From: Adiantum capillus-veneris
Taxonomy: Eukaryota > Streptophyta > Polypodiopsida > Polypodiales > Pteridaceae
DNA length: 64,000 nt
Direction: 5' to 3'
Assembly (NCBI GenBank): GCA_014529385.2
Contig: CM043942.1
Location: 112,996,141 to 113,060,140 of the forward strand
Shown: positions 12,407-23,125 of the stretch, piece after piece
How positions within the stretch are numbered: position 1 is the first letter of the stretch
Layout of the letters: each line of letters begins with the position of its first letter
Made by a program: the position numbers and the translations under genes
The notes under the pieces: model-generated
The model's database searches: none
Seen by the model: the letters and a program-made list of their open reading frames with translations, nothing else
Told to the model about the DNA's origin: nothing

Positions 12407-12621
12407 TGTTACCATATACATGTGGTAGAGATGTGTGTGACCGCCGTGGCATTTTTTCCCTCACTAAAGGGTTTTTCCCTCGTGCATTGTATATACGCCC
12501 ATCACTCTAGGGCTATCTATCTTTCCATTGTACACTAAGTAATACACTCTCTATTGTGTGCCTTGAGATTCTTTCGTCTTCTCCAAGCTGTGTGTGTTTT
12601 CTTGCAACCCTAATTCCAACA
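12407..12621 (+). repeat. 5' LTR of copia family A copy 2
   Basis: 215 bp, TGTTACC...CCAACA. Compared with the 227-bp LTR of the complete element it has lost a short block after GATGTGTGTGA, along with point changes. Confidence 0.95.
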
Positions 12622-12623
12622 AT

Positions 12624-12635
12624 TGGTATTAGAAC
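12624..12635 (+). other. Decayed primer binding site
   Basis: Reads TGGTATTAGAAC where the complete element has TGGTATCAGAGC. Two substitutions weaken the match to initiator Met tRNA. Confidence 0.8.
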
Positions 12636-12985
12636 AGGTAGCGTTCTCTCGGGCTTAGTCACCAACAGCTCCAAGACACATGCCTGCTCATTTTCTATGA
12701 TTTTTGCGAGCTTTGGCGACCGTTAGTAGGTCGACAAGTACTTCGAGAGTGCTCGTAGAGCTTGGTCTGCTCAGATTTTTGATTCGGGTTCATTTCAATC
12801 TCCATTTCCACTACGAGCAGTACTGTGTAGGCTATTTCGTCATTTTGTGTAGAAATTTTGTTAGTGCCATTTTTTGCATAACAGATCCCTTACAGGTTTC
12901 TACGGTTTGTGCTATATAGCATGTGTTGTTCCCGCTTCATTTATCCTCTTTTCAGGGAGTTTTCACATCAGGTACATCATTTACC

Positions 12986-15900
12986 ATGGCTGACAACAAC
13001 ACAGATGTATTCAAGCTGTTTGCTATTGAGGATAGATTGGATGGGGACAATTACCACATGTGGGCTTATACGATGCAACATGTCCTTGTGTCAAAGGGTG
13101 TCTAGAACATTGTGCAGGGCATTGATGTACGTCATGGTTTTGAGGACGTAGGCAATGTTGAGGATGTTGCAGGTTTTGGTGGCAGGGTTGCTGCAGCTAG
13201 AGCTGTTTTGCCTACGAGATGATCAAGCTCGTTGGGATGTAAAAGATGCACAGACTCATGCATTGATTGCATTGTTTGTGAAGAGCAATATTACTCCTCA
13301 CATTCGTTCAAAAAAATATGCAAAACATGCTTGGTATGCAAGTTGCAATGAGGCAAAAAATGCATTGCTGCGTAAAGAGCTGGAGTTGAAGATTATGCAC
13401 AAGGAAGACGATAAGGACACTTTCCTTGATGGTGTCAAGGATATTAATGAGCAACTTAATTCTGTAGGCAAAGTCATTTCCAACATCTCCGTTGTGCAGA
13501 TTCTTCTTGATGCTTTGTCAGATTCTTACCAGACTTTCGCTAGTACTTAAAGACTTACGACAGGAAATCAAGAACTTGTCAAGTTTGATGCACTATGGAC
13601 GTTGCTGTTGCAAGAGTCACTTTCCAAAAAAACAGGACTAGACAACATGCAATTGAAGATGCCTTTATTGTTGCTCAAAGGAAAGGTGGTAATAGTAATG
13701 TAGCCACTTCTCATGGTTCTTCTATGAGTGATGAATCACCTATTTTTAATGCTTTTGCTAGCACCAATTTGTCTGGGAATTCTAGTGAAAAGGGAAAAAA
13801 GAAGATGCGTTGCCATTATTGTAAAGCTAATGAGATCAAGCAGTGTCCTAATTTGATGGCCAAAGAGGCTAAGAAGAAAGAGGATGATTTCAATAAAAAT
13901 CCTAATTCCACTACAAATGCAGCTATTGTTGGTCTTCTGTGAAAGGAGACAATGATGCTAATGTTGATGCTGAATGGGCTTTTAGTGCAAAGTGAACTTA
14001 TGATCCTTCTGTCCATGATGCATGCATGTCAATTGCTGCACATTTACATGTGTGGTATTCTGACAGTGGTGCTACAAAGCACATTACCTCACATCATGAT
14101 TTTATTACCTCTCTTGAGTTTGTCCCTCATGGGAATTCAGTCACTTCTGCCAACAATGCCTCTCGTCTTGTTCAAGGAGTTGCAAAGATTGTGCTTACTG
14201 CTACAAGCTGAAATTCTTTCACACTTGTTGATTCATTGTATTTACTAGGGATCAAGAAGAATCTTTTGTCTGTATCTTCAATTGCTAGACTTGATCTTTT
14301 AGTCAAATTTGTGGATGACTGTTGTACAATAAATGATCTTAATTTTGGTGATGAAATTGTTGCATTTGGCATTCTATGTCGTGGGAGGTATAAGGTCACT
14401 GTATGACAAGTGTGGCAGAACTTTGCAAATGCAATTGTGGATTCTAAGGCTATCTCAGATGCAAAACTTTGGCTTGCACGTTTTGGGCATTTGAATTTTG
14501 TCAGTTTGCTGCGTTTGCTGAAACTGATATGGTTGCTTCTTTGCCGCCTCTTGAAGCACTTGTCAAACATGTTTGTGAAGATTGTATTTTGGGTAAGATA
14601 CATCGTTTGAAGTTTTCAAAGGATGGGCCAGTTAGGACACATGCAAGTTGCAGCTTGTGCATAGTGATGCTTGTGGGCCCATGCAAACACCATCCTTGGG
14701 TTAATTACCTTTACTTCATGACTTTCATTGATGATTACTCTAGGCATTCATGGGTGTATCCGATCAAAGAGAAGTCCGAAGTGTTTATGTGCTTCAAACA
14801 ATTTATGGAGATGGTTGAAAATGTCTCGAAATGTATCATGTGCACCCTCCGTTCAGATCGAGGGGGGGAATATATGTCTCATAAATTTAATGCATTTTTG
14901 GCTATTTGGTGGGATAAAACACCAATATACAGTGATGTATACACCTCAGTAAAATGGTGTTGCTGAGAGGAAAAACAAGTCTCTTACGAAAATGACACGA
15001 GGTATAGTCAAAAGTCAAGCTTTAGCAGATTTGTTTTGGCTTGCATCTATTATGTGGGCTACTTATGTACTAAATAGGTGTCCTACAAAAGCTTTGCAGT
15101 CTATGACTCCGTATTAAGCATGATGGCATAATAGAAAGCCTTCTATTGAGCACATGCGTGTTTTTGGTTGTTTGGCATATGCTTTGGTGCCACAAATGCA
15201 GCACATAAAATTGGATTATATTGCTGAAAGCAAAGGTTACAAGTTGTATCATCCACAAAAAAACCGTATCTTCATCTCATGGGATGATCCTATTCAGACC
15301 TTGCTCTCGTAAAATCACATGACATTTATGACAATTTGTTGTCTCTTTTCAGTGGTGGAAGTTCAAATGTAAATTGCAATGAGGCAAATGTTCAACCTAT
15401 GGGGGTGTCTAAAAATGTTACAGATCAGTCTATTATTGATGCAGTTGTAAATGATGTACTTGATGAGGAAAGGACTGAGAATGAGTAGGCTAGAGGTATG
15501 CCAAAATGGCTGGTGCATACTTTGCGTGAGAGTAAATTGGATGCACCTTTGTCTAGTCGTACTCGTTCAGGTTCTCTCCATGTATCTTATGCATCAAATT
15601 GTTATGCTTTGGTTGTGTCTAGCTTATGTGATGTTGAGGAACATGAGAGCACATTGTATGTAAAGCGTAAGGATGATGTACTTTTCATTGTGGTTCTCTA
15701 TGTGGATGATTTATTGATCACTAGACCAAGTGAGAGGCATATTTTTGAATTTAAGGCTGATTTGAATGCTACTTTCAACATGAAAGATTTGGGGCTGTTG
15801 CATCGTTACTTGGGTATATAGTTTAAGCAATGTGATGGTGGTATTGCCTTGTGTCAGACAAGTTACATAGAGACATTGCTATGTAAGTTTGGGTTTGATG

Positions 15901-16571
15901 ATTGCAGACCTATTGCCACTCCCATGGAAACAGGTTTGAAATTGAGTGTTCATGATGCTGGTGATCTTGCTAATGTCACTCTTTACCAAACTATTGTTGC
16001 CTGCCTTATTTATGTATGCAACATGAGGCCGGATATTCAGTTTGCAATGTCACAGGTCAATTTTTTTACCAAGGGGAGATCATTGCCACCAGACCTACAT
16101 GATTTTTCAGACTCAAAGTGGGTTAATTGTTTTGACATGCGAGAGTTCACAAGCGGTTTTGGTTTCATGTTCGACAATTCATGTATCTCGTGGTTGAGCA
16201 AGAAGCACCCTATTGTGGCCACTTCTAATTGTGAGGTTGACTACAAGGTAGTCTTTACAACTACTACGATTGAATGTGTATGGCTCAAATGCCTTATGGT
16301 TGATTTGGGTGTTAGACACGACACTGCCAACACTATCTACATTGACAATCATAGTGCATTGGTAGTTGCGAGGAACCCAGTTTTTCATGCTCGCAAAAAG
16401 CACATTGAGGTGCATTACCACTATGTCAGGGAGAGGCTCTTAGCAAGAGAGATCAACTTGGCTTATGTGCCAACACAGGACAACCTTGCAAATATTTTCA
16501 CAAAGGCATTGTCTCGTGAGAAGTTCAAAGCTTTCTGAAAAGTTTTGGGCTTACTCTCCTTTGTGGACTAA
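12986..16571 (+). pseudogene. copia family A gag-pol pseudogene
   Basis: The start ATG at 12986 and the stop at 16569-16571 match those of the complete element, but the frame is broken many times (for example stops at 13103-13105, 13548-13550 and 15819-15821). The gag zinc knuckle has lost residues including its histidine. The protease DSGA is kept at 14062-14073. Integrase pieces run from about 14470 to 15260. Near 15643-15648 about 520 bp is missing, removing most RT fingers and palm; the YVDD motif survives at 15699-15710. A second gap near 16065 removes about 29 codons ahead of the RNase H. It cannot encode a working polyprotein. Confidence 0.93.
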
Positions 16572-16649
16572 TCATGTCCTCACAAGGCATGCCACTTCCC
16601 TATACTCTATGTGCCAGCTCTCATTCACCACATCACTCCCAATGGGATT

Positions 16650-16878
16650 TGTTACCATCATATACATGTGGTAGTGATGTGTGTGAACACACTTAGGACT
16701 GTCGAGGCATTTTTCCCTCACTAGGATGTTTCCCCCTTGTGCATTGTATATACGCCCATCACTCTAGGGCTATCTATCTTTCCATTGCATACTAAGTAAT
16801 ATACTCTCTGTTGTGTGCCTTGAGCTTCCTTTATCTTCTCCAAGTTGTGTGTGTTTTCTTGCAACCCTAATTCCAACA
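16650..16878 (+). repeat. 3' LTR of copia family A copy 2
   Basis: 229 bp, TGTTACC...CCAACA, preceded by a weak purine tract (AATGGGATT) where the complete element has AGGGGGGATT. Confidence 0.95.
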
Positions 16879-16883
16879 CTCTC

Positions 16884-17449
16884 TCCTCTTGAGTTGCCTA
16901 CACAATTGAGTAAGCTTTGTGACTGTGCTTTTCCTCCTTGTTCAAGCTTTCATATGCATCATGTATGTTTCAATGTGTGTGAACTGCACTTTTTCATATG
17001 TTGTTAGTGTATGTTTGTGAGGCCACACAAATGGACATGAGTTCTCTATGCACGTTGCATTAGCATGTTGCAAGTAGTTTCATTTGAAGGGTGAAGGACT
17101 ACAAATACATAGTTTCATTGTTGCATTAAAATAAGGAGTGTTTATAAATTTGGAAACATTGCTTTGGAGTGCGTGAGCATAAAGTCTGAGCATTGGCATT
17201 GATATCGTAAAGCACTTATTGGTGTCATTGATTGGTGGTAGTGGGTATTAAAGAACCACATTAGGGGAGCATTCAAAGAGTGTATAAGGACAAGTGTACA
17301 AAGGAATATGTGTGTGTATGTGAGCTTTCTTAGGTGTATTTATTTCCTTCTTCCCCATAAAAGTAGGCAATGCCCCAAAATTGCGGCATAGAATACATGC
17401 CTCGAAGTCTTTTATGAGTGTTGGCCTATTGGCTTGGGTTCAGAGTCCT
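16884..17449. other. Unassigned spacer
   Basis: TG-rich, non-coding sequence that continues the pre-insertion site of the copia at 12402-16883. Nothing recognisable was seen on either strand. Confidence 0.5.
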
Positions 17450-18840
17450 TGTTCTAGAAATCCATCATCAACAATGAAACTAACATATATGTTTCAACCA
17501 ATTGCTTTTCAAACAAACTTAATTTCACTGTATAATAGTTACTTTGAAGCAGTTTAGGATTGGATTTTGTTTGATCATGCATTGTTACATACAGAGCAAT
17601 AAAGATTTTGGTATTTCTTGAGATAATAAAATCTCTTTCTTCAATCATGCAAAAACTATTAGATTACACAGAGGATGATGTGAAAGTCTTGTCCATGAGC
17701 CTTAGCTAATGCCTATAGAAAGTTTTCTCATCTAACTCAAACGTTTCTAAGTGCTGACAATCTTTTATCTCAATGCTCTAGGTTTAACAGAAGACTTATC
17801 CGCAAAAGAAGATCCAATGGGCTTCCTTGTAGAGATCACAAAGTTGAAAGAATCTAAAGTGTCTATATTTAGGACTCTATTTGCTAACTCCAATTTAAGA
17901 ATGGGTTGTATATCAACTTGCCAATTTTCTAGCAGTTTAACCTCATAACAAACAATTCGATTACAAGGTAACATGTGTGAATGATAATCTAAGTACATGG
18001 CAATGTTTTTCCCTTCTAATATGTCTTTTCACTAGAAGTTATCTTACCTTCATAGATTATTTGTGGACCGTAGTTTACTACTCTACCTAAGGTAGAGAAA
18101 GCAACTTTTACATTAGGAGTTTGATGCTTCACATCACAACCAACTATTTTGATTGCAAGTGTTTTCACCAAAGTATGGGTCATCTACTAACACATTGTAG
18201 TTTGGCCCAATTTGTAATAGACTAAACCATTTGCAATTTTACTTTTAATTCCACCAAGGAATTGATCTGCGTAAACATCCAAAATATACGAAGTGATAAT
18301 ATTTTTTGATAGCCTCAGCTTTGTCGTGTTGGAGGATCTCAATGATCTTGATAAAATACATTTAATTATATGAAGGAATAGATGCAATAGATCTATTATC
18401 TAGATAGATAGTAGATGGTTGAAGTTTAATAAGTTCTCATGCTTGTATACTTAATCGGCCTTTAGATGTGGAATTTTCCATTTAGAGGGTCATGATTCTT
18501 CTTTGGCTAATGACAAGGTTGCCAAAGACTTGGACATTTTGGATAATGATTTGCCTAAGAATGCCATTGAATTCTTCCGTGATACTACTTCAAGGAGTAG
18601 GAGTTTGTGTATGAGTTTATGTGAGAATTTTTTAGGGAGTTTATTGAGGATTTGGGCTTGTGGAAAAGACTCAAATGCTGTGACCTTTAATCCATGCAAC
18701 AACATGACCATATGACGTGGCCACTTGATGAAGTTCAGTAAAATAGCAATGACTACATATGTAGATTGTATTAAATGCTTGAGCGTCGCAACTTGGCAAA
18801 TAGCCTTTGACAATGTTCTTTGAGAATCTAATCTCATAGA
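17450..18840 (-). pseudogene. EPRV family 2, first-ORF region, left copy (decayed)
   Basis: This lies directly downstream, on the minus strand, of a caulimovirid-type intergenic region with a tRNA-Met primer site, which is where the first viral ORF starts. The part next to the primer site (18840 to about 18490) matches the start region of the right-hand copy (21860-22215). Further downstream, frames at 18187-18387 and 17765-17998 look like real but broken protein (stops and frame changes between them). By position it should be the movement-protein/capsid part of a pararetrovirus; I do not recognise a diagnostic motif, so the protein identity stays open. Confidence 0.5.
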
Positions 18841-18883
18841 TTAACTAATTCTATACCACATTAAAATGATAATCAAGACACAA

Positions 18884-19310
18884 GCTCTGATACCAAAACA
18901 CAAACACATGACTATAGATTAGGAGAACATATATATTGTATTGCTAAAGGTTAGAGAGGGAATACATAAGTGTGCTGTAGATTGCTATTGAGGTTTCATA
19001 ATAACATTATACAAGAGACTAGATTCAACTTGAGGTGGATAACAATGAAGCGAGACCTTCTTTATATAGAAAGGCAAGGTGGCTTGAGTGGCAAGTTAAT
19101 GCATTGGTGGACAAGATAGTGGGTATCACTTTACAAAGTGGATGATTCAAAAGATATTAATGGGTGGAGAATCTTGTTGCACACGCTTTTTTCTAATCAC
19201 AAAGTGTTAGCACAACTGTGGCATATGATATAAGTGATTATGTCACTTTAAAGATTCTCTTGCTTTGCTAGGTAATGATATCATTCTACTCAGCTTCTGG
19301 AATGAGACGA
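18884..19310 (-). promoter_or_regulatory. EPRV family 2 intergenic region, left copy: TATA box and tRNA-Met primer site
   Basis: On the minus strand a TATA-like box (TATATAA, 19078-19072) lies about 180 bases upstream of TGGTATCAGAGC (18895-18884), a full match to the Met-initiator tRNA complement. This arrangement, between the end of the RNase H and the first ORF, is that of a caulimovirid promoter and minus-strand priming region. The right copy has the same order. Whether it is still transcribed cannot be judged from sequence. Confidence 0.7.
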
Positions 19311-19329
19311 CTTAGTGTGAACCTCTTAC

Positions 19330-20365
19330 ATGTTTGTACTTATAATCTCATTGAGCGAACCATGAAGACCATATGATAAGACGTCCATCTTTGCTTGCAC
19401 CTTTAGAAGTAAGAAATTTGAAAAAAATTATTAAGATCTATTTAAAGAATAAAAATTCTTCCTCGTAAAAAAATTCAATAGTGAATTTGGCTACCAATAT
19501 TTCACATTGAGCAAAAACATACTGTTGTTCTACTTTCAAAAAAGAACCACTAACAAATATGTATACCATTAATCGTTTTTCCTCATTTCTTTAGTAGTGA
19601 ATTGCTCCCATGTTTTGAGAGAAGTATCCATATAGAGGATGAGTTATTTATCACCATGCAGCTTTAGTGAAGCTGATTACAAATCATCTTGATTATCTAG
19701 TGTAAGAAGCATTTAATTTATTTGAACTATCTTTTCGTAGAAGTAATTTAAATTTCTTTGTAAGAGTAGCAAGGTAGGAAATATTTCAATTTGTCTAGTT
19801 AAAGCATCTCAAAAATTATTGAAGTTCCGTGTGATATTCTTTAGCTGATTAAGAGTGTTAATAATTTTTGTTAACACGTGTTCCTAGAGTTTGATGCATC
19901 CAATTTAAATTATTATCTCCAAGTAATCAAGTTCTTCCTATGCAAAGCTATATTTAGCATATGATAAAATTAATCTAGCTTTTGTCATTATTTTATAAAA
20001 TTTGTTTAGATGTTTGACATGTATATCCATACTCTTGGAGTATATTAGGATATCATCCAAATGTACCTAATAGAATTCTTTGATAGTGTCAAATATCATC
20101 TTGAACCTTGGTTGGCATTATGAAAGAGTATTCTTTAGACCTGTGGGCGATACTGTAAGATACTTTCAAATACAACAAACACTATTGTATAGCTATCTTT
20201 TGGGTATGTACCTTGAATTTCTAGAATCTACTTTTCATATCAACTTTAAGAAGACTTTTGTGATGTTGATTCTTTTGATCAAGTTTTTTTCGAAGTGAAA
20301 TTGGGATTTCTTTTCACCAATTTATTAAGAGGTTTATAATCAACGACTAATCTTTTTTTTTCTTT
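19330..20365 (-). pseudogene. EPRV family 2 RT-RNase H, left copy (decayed)
   Basis: Read on the minus strand from 20365, conceptual pieces match caulimovirid RT: a VDYKPLN-like start, then the region of the YLDD palm motif (here changed, near 20050) and a KSMDIHVKH-like block. Near 19650-19500 come RNase H fragments (a SILYMD-like start and a region equivalent to the SAQREIL block of the right copy). Many stops and frameshifts are present. It points outward from the palindrome centre at 20423/20424 and mirrors 20475-21440. Confidence 0.72.
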
Positions 20366-20474
20366 TTTGCTCACTATGATTGTTGATGTAGAAAGCTTTG
20401 CAAGCCCAATTTGGTTTGGAAGAATTTCCAACTCAAATTGGGCTTTTCGAGCTTTTTACTTCAACAACCAAAGT

Positions 20475-21440
20475 GACCAAAAAAGATGTTAGTTACCGCT
20501 TATAGACCTCTATAAAAATTCTTGGTGAAAAATTTTCAATCCCTCTTCAAGAAGACTTGATCAGAAAGATCAATGGTGCAAAAGTCTTCTCAAAATTTGA
20601 TATGAAAAGTAGAATTAAAAAATTCACGATACACCCAAAAGAAAGGTATAAGACATTTGCGATGGATATCCATACCCATGGGTCAAAATAATGCTCTTAC
20701 AAATACCAATTAAGGGTATCAAACATCTAAAAGAATTTCATAAACTGCTGGAGTAGTTTTGTCATATGCTAAATGCAGCTTTGTACAAGAAGAACTTGAT
20801 TTCTTGGGATAGACTCCAAGAGCACATTTAACAAAGATTGGTAATATTCCTAATCAACTAAAGAATATCACAGAGCTTCAATAATTTTTTGAATACCTCA
20901 ACTGGAAAAATTGGAACCTTCACTACTTTGATTGCTTCTATAGAAAGATAGTTCAAAGAATGGAATGCTTCTCACACTAAAACTATAGATATAATCAAGA
21001 TGTTTTGTAATCAACTCCCTTTACTAAATTTGTATGGTGATAAACAACTCATCCTCTACATGGATGCTTCCTTCTCTTGAAGCATGGGGAGCAGTTTTGT
21101 ACAAAGAAAATGAGGACAAAAAATTAATGGTTTCAAGATTTGACAATGGTTCTTTCCTAAAAGAAAAAAAAAATTATTGTTCTGCTCAACGTGAAATACT
21201 AGCGCCCAAACTCACTATTAAGAAGTTCCAGCTCTTTTGACAAGGAAGAATTTTAAGTCTTCAAATGGGTCTTGATAAATTTTTTGAATTTCTTACTAAC
21301 AATACCAGCAATGATAAACGTCTTATCAAATGGACTTCATGATTCACTTAATGAGATTACAAATACAAAACATGTAAAAGGTTTCAAAAATATCTTAATA
21401 GACATATTATGTTGTTTCATTTGAGAAGCTGATGGAATGA
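20475..21440 (+). pseudogene. EPRV family 2 RT-RNase H, right copy (decayed)
   Basis: RT pieces at 20490-20680 include IPLQEDLIRKI, AKVFSKFDMKS and IHPKERYKTFA, which match the caulimovirid RT around its first catalytic aspartate. The segment with YxDD is deleted: after HTHGSK the sequence jumps to about the thumb region. RNase H is clearer at 21034-21300: a LYMDASFS start (catalytic Asp), EAWGAVLYKEN, and CSAQREILAPKLTIKKFQLF. A stop at 21238-21240 and other breaks end the frame. A second copy of the RNase H tail lies at 63656-64000. Confidence 0.78.
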
Positions 21441-21848
21441 CATCATTGCCTAACAAAACAAGAGAATCTTAAAAGTGATATAATCACTTATATCATATGC
21501 CACGATTGCGCTAACACTTTGTGACTAGAAACAAGCATGTGCCATAAGATTCTCCACTTAGCGACAACTTTTGACTGATCAACTTTGTAAAAGCAATACC
21601 CATTACCTTGCCCACGAAGGCATTAGCTTGCTGTTCAAGTCACCTTGCCTCTCTATATAAATGAAGCCTTGCTTCATTCTAATCCATCTCAATTTGAATC
21701 TAAATCTAATCTCCTGTATAAACTTTTTATATAACCTCAATAGCAATCCACCACATACTTATATATTCTCTTTTTAATCTTTAGTAATACAATACTCCTT
21801 GTATATAGTTGTGTGTATGTGTATTTTGGTATCAAAGCATGTGTCTTG
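21441..21848 (+). promoter_or_regulatory. EPRV family 2 intergenic region, right copy: TATA box and primer site
   Basis: TATATAA at 21654-21660 is followed about 180 bases later by TGGTATCAAAGC (21837-21848), one mismatch from the Met-initiator tRNA complement. Order and spacing equal those of the left copy (18884-19310), which supports homology and a viral promoter/priming region. Confidence 0.7.
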
Positions 21849-21859
21849 CTTAGGATTTT

Positions 21860-22215
21860 AGTATGGATTAGATTCTTAATTATCACTATCAAAGGCTATT
21901 TGTTGTAAGTTGCAAAGCTTAAGCCTTTGATACAATCTACAAAAGTATTCATTACTGATTTACTGAACTGCGTCAAAAGATAAGGTCGTATGGAAACGTG
22001 GTTGCATGGCTTCAAGGTTGGTGATGGAATTTGAGTCTTCGCCACATGCATAAATCCTCAATAAACTTATGCATAAACTCTCGAAAAAATTTACAGATAA
22101 ACTCCTATTTCTTGAAGCGAGTAAGAATTCATTGGCATTCTTAAGCAAACCGTTATCCAAAATTACCAAGTTCCATTGAAAATTCTCATTAGCTAGAGAA
22201 GAAGCACAACCCTAT
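21860..22215 (+). pseudogene. EPRV family 2 first-ORF start, right copy, truncated
   Basis: This mirrors 18840-18485 and includes a shared GGCATTCTTA and TTATCCAAAAT block. It carries stops in all three plus-strand frames. It ends near 22215, where LINE sequence begins, so only the beginning of the viral ORF region is kept. Confidence 0.55.
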
Positions 22216-22496
22216 GTAACTTCACAGACATATTTCAAGAAAGTAGGGAGGCTATCATTGCCAATGGGAAACAATTGAACTCTGATAAGTGGAGCAAGGC
22301 CTTGGGTGCCGTAGTGACTGACTTTTATGGGTAAAGGTGTGGACTCTTTTCTTGTCATGAGATGGCTCCCTTGTTAGCCGATGTAACTATGACCCTCCAA
22401 AGCTACCATGGCTCATCACGGGGATCATGCATGAATTTGTAATTGTTTGGATGTGTTAATATAATTTACTCACAATTGTGACTTTTGAAAAAAAAG
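22216..22496 (+). mobile_element. LINE 3' end (ORF2 C-terminus, 3' UTR and A tail)
   Basis: The first ~110 bases encode the same C-terminal peptide pattern as the LINE fragment at 28575-28690 (here FTDIFQESREAII..., ending DFYG and a stop at about 22331). The 3' UTR then has GGCTCCCTTGTTAGCCGATG, TTTGTAATTGTTTGG, TTACTCACAATTGTGA and finally an A-rich tail at 22487-22496. It is a 5'-truncated non-LTR element inserted against the end of the EPRV palindrome. Confidence 0.7.
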
Positions 22497-22844
22497 ATAT
22501 TTAAATCACTACGCCCTTATGGCTTTGAAGAATTGGTTCTCCTCATTAAACAAGCAATGAGGCAAGCAATGGCCAGAGTCAAGATGGGAAGCAGTCGTGA
22601 AGAACATTTGGTGCCCACAATGGCTGCATGGGATGAATGTTCTTTTATGGAAGGTACTATGGGGAGCCTTACCGACTGGGGTAAAGGTTCTTACCAGGGA
22701 TATAGGTTCGTATAGATGCTCTCAACGCAAAACGGCTAGCGAAACCTCTCGCATCTATTCAAGGATTGTCCAACGATTTGCGGCCTACTGGGAAAGATTT
22801 GCAAATGGGTTCAAAAGACTTGGAAGATAGGATTCTTTAAGAAC
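22497..22844 (+). pseudogene. LINE ORF2 C-terminal region, part 1 (interrupted by copia B)
   Basis: A frame at 22597-22830 and neighbours show the zinc-binding domain that follows the RT in plant L1-type LINEs: a hydrophobic LLWKVLWGALPTG block, then VLTRDIGSYRC. Stops and frame changes are present. The sequence breaks at 22844 and resumes at 28391 beyond the copia element and its AGAAC target duplication. No RT catalytic motif lies in the window. Confidence 0.7.
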
Positions 22845-23036
22845 TGAAGGAGTACGAGCGGAAGTGCGACGCGAGAGAGAGTGCGAGAAGAAGAGCACGA
22901 CGATATGGTGAACTCGCTCTACTGTAATGTGTAGAGCATAGTGAGTTCTTATTAGGTTTTTACAAAAGAATATGTGTACATACCTGGCGGCCCGCCCACT
23001 TACCTGGGCGACCACATTGGGCTTTATACCCCAACA
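22845..23036 (-). repeat. 3' LTR of copia family B copy 1
   Basis: 192 bp; begins TGTTGGGG and ends CCTTCA on the minus strand. The polypurine tract AAGTGGGAGGT lies at 23047-23037, just upstream of it. Confidence 0.97.
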
Positions 23037-23125
23037 ACCTCCCACTTAAAGTCCAATGTGGTACTTTAAGTGTGAGAGAAGCTACTATACAAGCTAATAT
23101 ACAAAAGATGTAGAGAAGTGATGTA

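Larger units (their letters stand above)
12402..16883 (+). mobile_element. Ty1-copia family A, copy 2, old and internally deleted
   Basis: A 5' LTR (12407-12621), a decayed primer site, gag-pol remains and a 3' LTR (16650-16878) are bounded by a 5-bp target duplication CTCTC (12402-12406 and 16879-16883). The intact duplication shows that both ends are original. The LTRs differ at many positions and the 5' LTR lacks about 12 bp, so the insertion is old. Compared with the complete element it lacks about 520 bp of RT and about 90 bp before the RNase H. Confidence 0.95.
18485..22215. repeat. Large palindrome of EPRV family 2 (arms about 1.8-1.9 kb)
   Basis: The centre is at 20423/20424, inside GGAAGAATTTCC. 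Sequence on the left reads as the reverse complement of that on the right, with substitutions and indels, out to about 18485 and 22215. At the centre, GCCCAATTTGG on the left pairs with the reverse of AAATTGGGC on the right, and GTTGATGTAGAAAGCTT pairs with the reverse of AAGCTTTTTACTTCAAC (approximate). Each arm carries RT-RNase H, then the intergenic region, then the first-ORF start, facing outward. Confidence 0.85.
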
